A stretch of DNA of 64,000 nt from JAFAXD01 sp051985675 (GTDB taxonomy: Bacteria; Pseudomonadota; Alphaproteobacteria; Rhizobiales; Xanthobacteraceae). Location of the stretch: the NCBI GenBank assembly GCA_051985675.1, contig JBPYFJ010000152.1:1-64000 (forward strand), in the 5' to 3' direction. Positions 57,553 through 64,000 of this stretch are shown here, in pieces. Position 1 is the stretch's first letter. Each line of letters starts with the position of its first letter. Both the position numbers and the translations under genes were made by a program. The notes under the pieces are model-generated. The model had not been told where the DNA came from and searched no databases. It saw only the letters and a program-made list of their open reading frames with translations.

Positions 57553-58481
57553 TGAAAATTGTCCTGCGCGCGATTCATCAGATCAATGAACACATCCTCG
57601 AGCGAGGGCTCGCTGCGTTGCCAGTGTGCACCGCCGCGTTCGCGGTATTGCGCGACGGCGCGCTCGAGGAGTTGCGGATCGCGCCCGGAGACGTGCAGGC
57701 TCGCGCCGAACGGCGCCACCATGTCGACCCCAGGCCGACCGGCGAGCTTCTGACCGAGCTCGTCCAGGCTGTCGCCCGTGACCGTGTAGGTGACGAGGCC
57801 AGACTGCGCGATCACGTCGGCGACGGTGCCGTGGGTTAGGAGCGTCCCATAAGCGATGTAGGCGATCTCGTGACAGCGTTCGGCCTCGTCCATGTAGTGG
57901 GTCGACACCAGCACGGTGAGGCCGTTCGCCGCGAGCTCATGGATCTCGTTCCAGAACTCGCGGCGCGCCTTCGGATCGACCCCTGCGGTCGGCTCGTCCA
58001 GCAGCAGCAGCTGCGGATTCGGCAGCGTGCAGGCGCCGAGCGCCAAGCGCTGCTTCCAGCCCCCCGACAGCTCGCCCGCGATCTGGTTTTCGCGACCCGC
58101 AAGACCGAGCCGTTCGATCATGGCGCGCGCCGCCTTCGTGGGCTCGCGCACGCCGTAGAGCCGCGCGACGAAATCGAGGTTCTCGCGCACCGAGAGGTCC
58201 TGGTAGAGGCTGAAACGCTGGGTCATGTAGCCGACGCGGCGCTTGATCTGATCGGCGTCCTTGATGATGTCGAACCCGAGGCAGGTGCCGTGCCCGGCAT
58301 CCGGGGTGAGCAGGCCGCATAACATACGGATCGTTGTGGTCTTGCCGCTGCCGTTGGGGCCCAGGAAGCCGTAGATCGTTCCGCGCCGTACCGTCATGGA
58401 CAGGTCGCGCACGACCGTACGCCCGTCGAACGACTTGGTTAGGCCGTCGACCTCGATCGCGATATCGGGTGCGGCGGTCAT
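57549..58481 (-). CDS. ABC transporter ATP-binding protein
   Basis: A 310-residue single ATPase. Walker A GPNGSGKTT (41-49), signature LSGGWKQR (138-145), Walker B LLLLDEPTAG (158-167) and a switch His in LVSTHYMDEAERC. A C-terminal extension of about 70 residues follows, as in drug-export ATPases. It overlaps both neighbours by 4 bases. Confidence 0.95.
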   Translation of the reverse strand: MTAAPDIAIEVDGLTKSFDGRTVVRDLSMTVRRGTIYGFLGPNGSGKTTTIRMLCGLLTPDAGHGTCLGFDIIKDADQIKRRVGYMTQRFSLYQDLSVRENLDFVARLYGVREPTKAARAMIERLGLAGRENQIAGELSGGWKQRLALGACTLPNPQLLLLDEPTAGVDPKARREFWNEIHELAANGLTVLVSTHYMDEAERCHEIAYIAYGTLLTHGTVADVIAQSGLVTYTVTGDSLDELGQKLAGRPGVDMVAPFGASLHVSGRDPQLLERAVAQYRERGGAHWQRSEPSLEDVFIDLMNRAQDNFQ

Positions 58482-59242
58482 GCCTTCGGTTCCAACACCA
58501 CATCGACCGGTTGGCCAACCCGGACTTTGTCGGGCTGTTCGGGCAACGCCTCGATCAGGAACACGAGCTTGTTGCGCTCCTCCAGGCTGTAGATCACCGG
58601 TGGTGTGTATTCCGCCGACTTTGCGATGAAACTGACCTTCGCGGTCTGATCGGCACAGCCGTCGCAGCGCACCGTCACGGTGTCGCCATAGGCGATCTTC
58701 TGCAGCGCCGCCTCCGGAACGAAGAAGCGTACCTTCAGGTTGCCGGGCGGCAGGATGGCCAGGATCGGGCGGCCGGCCGGCACCATCTCACCGGGGCGGA
58801 AATAGACCTGCTGCACCGTGCCGGTGACCGGGCTCGCCAGCTTGCGGCGCGCGAGCCGCGTTTGCGACGTGTTGACGCGCGCCTCGGCGCTGCGCAACTC
58901 GGCCGAGGCGGCATCGAGATCCTTTTGCGTGCCGGCGCCGGTCTTGGCGAGTTGCGACGCGCGATCGAAGGTCTGCCGCGCGTTGGTCAGGCTCGCCATG
59001 TTGAGATTGAGATCCGCCTTCTGCAGATCGTCGTCGACCGTGAACAACGGATCGCCGATCGTGACCGGGTCGCCTTCGCGCACGCTCAACGTTACGACGC
59101 GGCCCATCTCGTCGGGTGCGACGAAAATCAGATTGGCCTCGATCCAACCCTGATACTTGGGCTGCGGGTCGTTGCAGGCCGTAAGAGCCACGCTCATCGC
59201 GAGCGCGAGCAACGTCCCCAACAGGCGCGCCGGGCGGGTCAT
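58478..59242 (-). CDS. HlyD-family periplasmic adaptor (lipoprotein)
   Basis: A 254-residue membrane-fusion protein. The N-terminus has a lipobox, LTAC with Cys23, so it is anchored in the inner membrane as a lipoprotein. A biotinyl-lipoyl-like hairpin (LSVREGDPVTIGDPLFTVDD) surrounds a coiled-coil with two helices (about 75-130). It resembles YbhG/YhiI. With the ATPase and permease it forms a tripartite efflux system; an outer-membrane channel is not encoded here. Confidence 0.9.
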   Translation of the reverse strand: MTRPARLLGTLLALAMSVALTACNDPQPKYQGWIEANLIFVAPDEMGRVVTLSVREGDPVTIGDPLFTVDDDLQKADLNLNMASLTNARQTFDRASQLAKTGAGTQKDLDAASAELRSAEARVNTSQTRLARRKLASPVTGTVQQVYFRPGEMVPAGRPILAILPPGNLKVRFFVPEAALQKIAYGDTVTVRCDGCADQTAKVSFIAKSAEYTPPVIYSLEERNKLVFLIEALPEQPDKVRVGQPVDVVLEPKA

Positions 59243-59916
59243 GGCTCACTCCCGGACCCCAGCAGGATCTCGATGTGGGCGCGCATCATGCCGGCGACAT
59301 CGAGGTGGGCGAAGCGATCGAACAGGCCGACCCAAAGGATGGCGACGAGGCCGGGCGCAACCACAATCTGGGGGAAGCGGGCGAGCGCTGCGTGGCCTAT
59401 TTCGCCGCGAGCAACCGCGCGCTCGATCATGGCGCGCATCGCGGCGATGCCCCGCTCCACCACTTCCCGATAGTAGAACTCGGCGATCGAGGGAAACCGC
59501 GCGCCCTCGGTGATCACCAAGCGCGCGACGTCGCGCCGCCGCGTGCCGTAGATCTCGCGTACGAACAGATCGGCAAATCGCTCGAGCACAATCCGGATCG
59601 GAACATCGCTTGCGCGCAACTGCTCGAGCGTCATCACCAGCGGACTAAGCATGGTGCGCACGAGTTCCTGGAACAGCGCCTCCTTGTCCTTGAAGTGCAG
59701 GTAGATCGTGCCCTTGGCCACATCCGCTCGACGCGCGACGTCGTCGAGCCGCGCGGCTGCGAAGCCGCGCGCCGAGAACTCGTCGAGCGCGGCCGTAAGG
59801 ATCGCGGCGCGCCGCGCCGCGGCCCTCTGGGCGCGTCCTCCGGCCTTTTGGCTCGACCCGGCTGTCGGCTCCATCGGAGGCCGTGCCGGGCGGATATCTT
59901 TCCCTTGCTCAGTCAT
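59239..59916 (-). CDS. TetR-family regulator of the efflux operon
   Basis: A 225-residue TetR repressor. The HTH runs about residues 50-82 (DDVARRADVAKGTIYLHF then KDKEALF), after a basic N-terminal stretch. The C-domain would bind the inducer. It is the first gene of the operon and overlaps the HlyD gene by 4 bases. A palindrome, 59927-59952, lies just upstream of its start, so it is probably autoregulated and de-repressed by the exported compound. Confidence 0.93.
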   Translation of the reverse strand: MTEQGKDIRPARPPMEPTAGSSQKAGGRAQRAAARRAAILTAALDEFSARGFAAARLDDVARRADVAKGTIYLHFKDKEALFQELVRTMLSPLVMTLEQLRASDVPIRIVLERFADLFVREIYGTRRRDVARLVITEGARFPSIAEFYYREVVERGIAAMRAMIERAVARGEIGHAALARFPQIVVAPGLVAILWVGLFDRFAHLDVAGMMRAHIEILLGSGSEP

Positions 59917-59926
59917 CTGGACACCA

Positions 59927-59952
59927 TTATGACTGACCAGTCAGTCATAATA
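59927..59952. promoter_or_regulatory. Palindromic operator of the efflux operon
   Basis: ATTATGACTG (59927-59936) and CAGTCATAAT (59943-59952) are perfect inverted repeats around a 6-base centre. It lies 10 bases upstream of the TetR gene, in the right place for autorepression. Confidence 0.8.
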
Positions 59953-60147
59953 ACCACGTCAAAGGCGCCCTTGCAACCCGGCGCGGCGCCACGCCGCAAC
60001 CGGCCCGTGAGGAAAAATCTTGCTTACAATTCAACCTCTTGCGCGCGGACAGCCGCAGCGGCTGCGCGGCGCCCGTAAGCCTTGAACACTTGGCTTGCGA
60101 TTTCCCGCGCCCACTTCATTCTGCTACACATCGCGACCGACGGCGGG

Positions 60148-60522
60148 ATGGCCTTGGTCATGCGCTGGTTCCGAACCAACCGAAGAGCATCGGGCACGTT
60201 GGCGCTATTCGCGCTCGCGCTGCAGGTCACGCTCGCGTTCGGTCACATCCACCTGCGCGATTTTGCCGGCGTGTACGGCGTGTCGCTCGCCCTGGCACAG
60301 GCGGCCGCTCGCTCAACGTCCGGCGATCACAACACCCATCAATCGACCGACGACTACTGTCTAATCTGTGCAAGCGTCAATCTGGCGGGCACGGCCGTGC
60401 CGCCAGTTGCGCTGTTACTGCCGGTCGATTCGACCGAAACGTCCTATCGGCACTTCTGCTCGACAGTCTGCAATCGCATTGATCGAGCGCTGTTTAGCGC
60501 GCGCGCCCCTCCCCTCGCCTGA
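60148..60522 (+). CDS. DUF2946-like protein, first copy
   Basis: A 124-residue protein with an N-terminal hydrophobic segment (LALFALALQVTLAFGHIH) and the putative metal-binding pattern GHIH, then DDYCLICAS and a late HFCSTVC. The end ARAPPLA is typical of DUF2946, a family linked to TonB receptors and metal handling. It has a close paralogue at 60936-61334. The start could also be ATG 60082 or 60160 (MRWFRT). Likely periplasmic or membrane-anchored. Confidence 0.65.
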   Translation: MALVMRWFRTNRRASGTLALFALALQVTLAFGHIHLRDFAGVYGVSLALAQAAARSTSGDHNTHQSTDDYCLICASVNLAGTAVPPVALLLPVDSTETSYRHFCSTVCNRIDRALFSARAPPLA

Positions 60523-60540
60523 CCATCGATCGAGCCGACC

Positions 60541-60566
60541 GCATCGTCGTCATTTGACGGCGATGC
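60541..60566 (+). other. Conserved hairpin downstream of DUF2946 copy 1
   Basis: GCATCG and GCGATGC flank an inner CGTC/GACG stem with an ATTT loop. The equivalent hairpin at 61354-61382 follows the second DUF2946 gene at the same distance with different base pairs. It may be a terminator-like, processing or regulatory structure; no T-run follows. Confidence 0.45.
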
Positions 60567-60646
60567 GATGCGCCTGCGTTCGTCCGCGCGCCATTTCGCG
60601 CGTGGGCGTGAGCTCATCGAATCGGTGTCGGGTTGGGAGCGAACTT

Positions 60647-60829
60647 ATGTGCAAGCAATCTTGCCGACTGCTCTGTGCAATCGTGATGTTTGGGATATGC
60701 AGCGCCGCATACGCGAGAGGCGGGACTTACCACCACGCCGAGCCTGTTTTTCGGAAATCGGTCGAGACAACGAAGAAGCCGGTCAAAGCGCCGGTCCATC
60801 GCGATCGGCGCCAATCCTACCAGCGGTAG
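60647..60829 (+). CDS. Small secreted protein, 60 aa
   Basis: A 60-residue open frame with a signal peptide (MCKQSCRLLCAIVMFGICSA then AYARGG) and a short basic tail with TYHHAEPVF. GGGAG lies seven bases before the ATG, a good ribosome-binding site. It is between the two DUF2946 copies. No family recognised. The vicinal His pair could bind metal. It may be a young or short-lived gene, but the signal peptide and ribosome site argue it is real. Confidence 0.45.
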   Translation: MCKQSCRLLCAIVMFGICSAAYARGGTYHHAEPVFRKSVETTKKPVKAPVHRDRRQSYQR

Positions 60830-60935
60830 CACCGGTTGCAGGCCTTGGGGCTTGTGGCCCAGCGACCACACCCCAGTAAATTCGCAAGATTCACGCTGAA
60901 TGGCGCCCTTCACTTGCCACGGTCTTCTGACTAGC

Positions 60936-61334
60936 ATGAGCCAGGCTGACCTAAGTGACCTTGAGATGCGCTGGTTTCGAACCAATCGCAGGTTTGCTGG
61001 AACGCTCGCGCTGCTGGCGCTGGCGCTGCAGTTCACGCTGTCGTTCGGCCATATCCACGTGCGCGATTTCGCTGGGGTGCCGGGCGTGGCTCTCGCTCAG
61101 GCGCAGCCAACAGCCGCTGACCGGACCGGGGACCCGGGTACCGGCCATTCCACCGACGATTATTGTCTCATTTGCGCGACCGCAAACCTCGCGGGCACGC
61201 TTGTGCTTCCGAGCCAGGTCGCGCTCGTATTGCCGGTCGCTTCGACCGACACATCCTACGAGCATTTCTGCGCGACCTTCTGCGGCCGCATTGATCACGC
61301 GCTATTTCGCGCGCGCGCACCTCCGTTCGCCTGA
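60936..61334 (+). CDS. DUF2946-like protein, second copy
   Basis: A 132-residue paralogue of 60148-60522. From the shared MRWFRTNRR (ATG 60966) the two proteins align over their length: LQFTLSFGHIHVRDFAGV, DDYCLICATANLAGT, EHFCATFC, and ARAPPFA at the end. Frame-open ATGs exist at 60900, 60936 and 60966. It lies 153 bases before the TonB receptor. A His/Cys metal site is inferred. Confidence 0.68.
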   Translation: MSQADLSDLEMRWFRTNRRFAGTLALLALALQFTLSFGHIHVRDFAGVPGVALAQAQPTAADRTGDPGTGHSTDDYCLICATANLAGTLVLPSQVALVLPVASTDTSYEHFCATFCGRIDHALFRARAPPFA

Positions 61335-61353
61335 CCAATCGTTCGAGCCGACT

Positions 61354-61382
61354 GCATCGCTTTGATTTTTCAACAGCGATGC
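61354..61382 (+). other. Conserved hairpin downstream of DUF2946 copy 2
   Basis: GCATCGCT (61354-61361) pairs with AGCGATGC (61375-61382), with an inner TTGA/TCAA pairing. It matches the place and outer stem of the hairpin at 60541-60566, but the inner stem bases differ, which suggests the structure is maintained. It lies in the leader of the TonB receptor gene. Confidence 0.45.
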
Positions 61383-61487
61383 GATCAGCGCATGTAGCGA
61401 CGCGCGTTTACGCGCGCGGCCTGAGCTCATCGATCGGTGTCGACGCGCTTGCCGAGCGCTGTCGCGTAGAGGGTTTTAGAGAGGAAG

Positions 61488-63770
61488 ATGCGTACCGCCG
61501 TTCGTGCCGGACTGCTTCTTGGCAGTTCCGCGCTCGCCAGCATGGTGGCCAGCGATTGGTCCCATGCGCAAACAGAGTTGCCCGAAGTGAAGGTCACCGC
61601 GCCCAAGGAAACCCCCAAGCCGGCGCCGAAGAAGACGGCCGCGCGCAAACCGGCGCCCCGAGCTGTCGCGGCGCCCCGCCCGGCCGCGGCGCCGACGCCC
61701 CCGCCGCCGTCGCCGGAGCAGGTCGCCGCGCAGGCGGCGCAGCAGGTGATCAGTCAAAACCAGGTCCTTGATCAGAAGATCACCAACAACATCACGCCGC
61801 CGCTTGGTGCAACCACCTACCAAATCACCCGGGACACGATCGAAACGCTGCCGGGCGGCAGCAACACGTCGCTCGAAAAGGTTCTCTTGCAGGCGCCGGG
61901 CGTCACCCAGGATGTGGCCGTTCAGGGCGGCATCCATATCCGCAACGAGCACGCCAACATCGCCTACCGCTTCAACGGCATCCTGCTGCCGGACGGCGTG
62001 CAGGGCTTCGGCCAGGTGCTGGAGAGCAATTTCATCGGCAGCATGGCATTGCTCACCGGTGTGCTCCCGGCCCAATACGGGCTGCGGACGGCCGGCGTGC
62101 TCGATATCACGACGCGGATTCCCAACTCCCCCGGCAGCGGCAGCATCAGCATGTACGGGGGGTCGCACGAGACTGCTACGCCGAGCTTCGAATATGGTGG
62201 CGTCGTTGGGCAGACCCAGTATTTCGCCACCGGCCGCTACTGGGGCTCCGACATCGGTCTCAACAACACCATCCCGGACCGCCAGGCGATCCACGACCAC
62301 ACCGCGCAGGCGCGCGGTTTTGCCTACATGTCGACCCTGCTCGATCCGGAGACCCGCGTCAGCACCATCTTCGGCGCTTGGAAGGCCAAGTTCCAGATTC
62401 CCAACACGCCGGGCAACTTTCCGGCGTTCACGGTCAATGGTGTGGGCCCGTTCTCGCCGCAGAACAATTCGGCGACGCTCAACGAAAATCAATACGAGAG
62501 CAACGTGGTCGGCGTCATGGCATGGCAGCGCTCGACACTTCAGTACGACGCCCAGTTGGCCTACTTTACCCGTTACAACAGCGTGCACTTCCAGCCCGAC
62601 CCGCTTGGCGACATCGTCTTCAATGGCGTCGCATCCAATGTCTTTCGTGGCGCCTTCGTCAACGGTATGCAGGGCGATGCCGCCTACCGACTCAACGAGC
62701 TTCATACCCTGCGGTCCGGATTCATCTCCAGCGGGGAGACCACCAACGTCAACGGCAACAACGCGGTGCTGGGGATGGACGATACCGGGGCAACCAGCAC
62801 GAATCCGTTCACGATCATCGATCCGGTCAGCAAGGTTGGATGGATCGCGGGGTTCTATCTGCACGACGAGTGGAAGCTGACGGATCAGCTGACCCTCAAC
62901 TATGGCTTCCGCTTTGACCAGATGTGGCAGTTCGTCAATACCAACCAGCTCAGCCCGCGCGTGAACATGATCTATACGCCGTTGGACGGGACCAAGATTC
63001 ACGCCGGCTACGCGCGCTATTTCACGCCACCGGTGCAGGCGCTCGCAGGGCCGACCAACACCGTGGCCTTCCTCGACACGACCAATCCCCCCGGGGTGCT
63101 GCAGAACAGCCCGGTGCTGCCGGAACGCTCGCACGTCTTCGACGTCGGCGCGACCCAACAATTCGGGGGGTTCCTGACCGGCCTTGAGATGGGCGTCGAC
63201 GGCTATTACAAGATCGCGCACGACCTGATCGACGACGGCCAGTTCGGCGCTGCGTACATATTGACCGCGTTCAACTACGAGAAGGGCGAAAACTACGGCG
63301 TCGAGTGGACCACGAAGTACAGGAACGGGCCGTTCAGCCTCTATGGCAATTTGGCCTGGGCGGTCCAGCGCGCAACCAATATCGTGTCGAACCAGCAGCT
63401 GTTCGGCCCCGACCAGCTCGCTTTCATCGCCAACAGCTGGGTCTTCACGGACCACGCCCAGACCTATACGGCTTCGGGCGGCATGGCCTATGTCTGGAAC
63501 GGCACTCGTCTGAGCGCCGACATGATCTACGGCAGCGGTCTGCGGGCCGGCGATTTCAATCTGGACCACGTGCCGGCCTATGGACAGATGAACCTCGGCG
63601 CTTCGCGCGAGATCCCGATGCCGGGCGAAAAGCCGATTACGGTGCGATTCGACATCCTTAACGTGTTCGATTCGACTTACTTCATTCGAAACGGCACCGG
63701 TATCGGCGTGTTCGCGCCGCAATTTGGCCCCCGTCGCGGCTACTTCGTTGGCGTATCGCAGAAGATCTAG
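61488..63770 (+). CDS. TonB-dependent receptor
   Basis: A 760-residue outer-membrane receptor. The signal peptide ends near SHAQTELP. A proline/alanine-rich linker (about residues 40-75) precedes the plug domain, with TLPGGSNTSLEKVLLQAPGV and IRNEHANIAYRFNGILLPDG. The C-terminal barrel ends YFVGVSQKI with a terminal hydrophobic pattern. GAGGAAG lies just before the ATG. Upstream DUF2946 genes and a probable downstream TonB-energiser gene suggest uptake of a metal or metal complex; the ligand is not known. Confidence 0.93.
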   Translation: MRTAVRAGLLLGSSALASMVASDWSHAQTELPEVKVTAPKETPKPAPKKTAARKPAPRAVAAPRPAAAPTPPPPSPEQVAAQAAQQVISQNQVLDQKITNNITPPLGATTYQITRDTIETLPGGSNTSLEKVLLQAPGVTQDVAVQGGIHIRNEHANIAYRFNGILLPDGVQGFGQVLESNFIGSMALLTGVLPAQYGLRTAGVLDITTRIPNSPGSGSISMYGGSHETATPSFEYGGVVGQTQYFATGRYWGSDIGLNNTIPDRQAIHDHTAQARGFAYMSTLLDPETRVSTIFGAWKAKFQIPNTPGNFPAFTVNGVGPFSPQNNSATLNENQYESNVVGVMAWQRSTLQYDAQLAYFTRYNSVHFQPDPLGDIVFNGVASNVFRGAFVNGMQGDAAYRLNELHTLRSGFISSGETTNVNGNNAVLGMDDTGATSTNPFTIIDPVSKVGWIAGFYLHDEWKLTDQLTLNYGFRFDQMWQFVNTNQLSPRVNMIYTPLDGTKIHAGYARYFTPPVQALAGPTNTVAFLDTTNPPGVLQNSPVLPERSHVFDVGATQQFGGFLTGLEMGVDGYYKIAHDLIDDGQFGAAYILTAFNYEKGENYGVEWTTKYRNGPFSLYGNLAWAVQRATNIVSNQQLFGPDQLAFIANSWVFTDHAQTYTASGGMAYVWNGTRLSADMIYGSGLRAGDFNLDHVPAYGQMNLGASREIPMPGEKPITVRFDILNVFDSTYFIRNGTGIGVFAPQFGPRRGYFVGVSQKI

Positions 63771-63787
63771 GCGCAAAGGCAATCAGA

Positions 63788-64000
63788 ATGCTCCGACAGC
63801 AGATATCATCTCGTGTGGCGCGGATGCCCTGCATCCACGCGTTACGTCTAGCCCTCGTATGCGCTGCGATTTTCGCGACCAGCCCATCTGTCAATGCACA
63901 GGCGCCGCAGCCAAATGCGACGCCTGCCGTGACGACTGGCCCCGGTGCGCCGGCGCCGGACAGTCTGCGCCCGCAAATTTCCGAAACGTCCCCTAGCGCC
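63788..64000 (+). CDS. Exported protein, 5' part only (possibly ExbB)
   Basis: An open frame from ATG 63788, 17 bases after the TonB receptor stop, running off the window end. The first 71 residues show a signal sequence (LRLALVCAAIFATSP then SVNAQAPQ) and a proline/alanine-rich stretch. ExbB proteins of Hyphomicrobiales have such an N-terminus, and the place after a TonB receptor fits, but the diagnostic membrane segments are beyond the window. Confidence 0.5.
   Translation, partial: MLRQQISSRVARMPCIHALRLALVCAAIFATSPSVNAQAPQPNATPAVTTGPGAPAPDSLRPQISETSPSA

Noticed and set aside
61476..63782. 768-codon minus-strand frame opposite the TonB receptor
   Set aside because: Shadow of the receptor gene; composition biased, no family.

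Overview
The window is high-GC chromosomal DNA from an alphaproteobacterium, most likely a member of the Hyphomicrobiales (Rhizobiales) near Bradyrhizobiaceae/Xanthobacteraceae. Grounds: a DUF6867-like gene next to livK, an usg gene, an ATPase-zeta (DUF1476) gene divergent from purC, a CIRCE-controlled groESL, and several intergenic palindrome families typical of that order. No phage, integrase, insertion sequence or CRISPR array was recognised. The sequence is mostly housekeeping genes with accessory genes set between them.

Layout. 0-16.5 kb: metF-like (-), alaS and a Kef-type antiporter (+), icd and a glycosyltransferase-like gene (-), a trmJ fused to a DUF559-like domain, a DUF6867 membrane protein and livK (+), ccdA (-), a P1 peptidase (+), a DadA-like dehydrogenase (-), then about 1.7 kb of non-coding DNA holding a predicted small RNA with an activator-type promoter and a tRNA-Ser-like gene with an aberrant anticodon arm. 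16.5-20.7 kb: rpe-purB, murI, rpsD (+), grxD (-). 20.8-33.5 kb: a carbohydrate block, GH15 (-) divergent from zwf-tal-glucokinase-pgi-rpe-gnd-pgl-tkt-HAD (+), tightly packed and joined by 4-bp overlaps. It covers the whole pentose phosphate pathway plus glucose entry, and lies between grxD and bolA, which are commonly neighbours in related genomes. 33.5-40.8 kb: purine operon purC-(arylmalonate decarboxylase-like)-purS-two exported hypotheticals-purQ-DUF429-purL, then bolA (-).

41-50 kb: ATPase zeta, a glutamate-synthase-like flavoprotein, a Bug-type binding protein, an alpha/beta hydrolase, a luciferase-like monooxygenase, Sua5, an FAD-linked dehydrogenase, a cyclophilin-like protein, usg. 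50-55 kb: CIRCE-groES-groEL, a three-helix membrane protein with a cyclic-nucleotide-binding domain bracketed by inverted copies of a repeat, DUF72-DUF488. 55-60 kb: an MFS transporter and a TetR-HlyD-ABC ATPase-ABC permease efflux operon with a palindromic operator. 60-64 kb: two DUF2946-like genes in tandem duplication, a 60-residue secreted protein, a TonB-dependent receptor, and the start of a secreted or membrane protein that may be ExbB, cut by the window end.

The least explained items are the tRNA-like gene (15350-15440), the predicted small RNA (15034-15126), the double-hairpin CTAGTGCC repeat, and the duplicated DUF2946/TonB locus. Gene names come from reading the translated sequence by eye; no database search was run.
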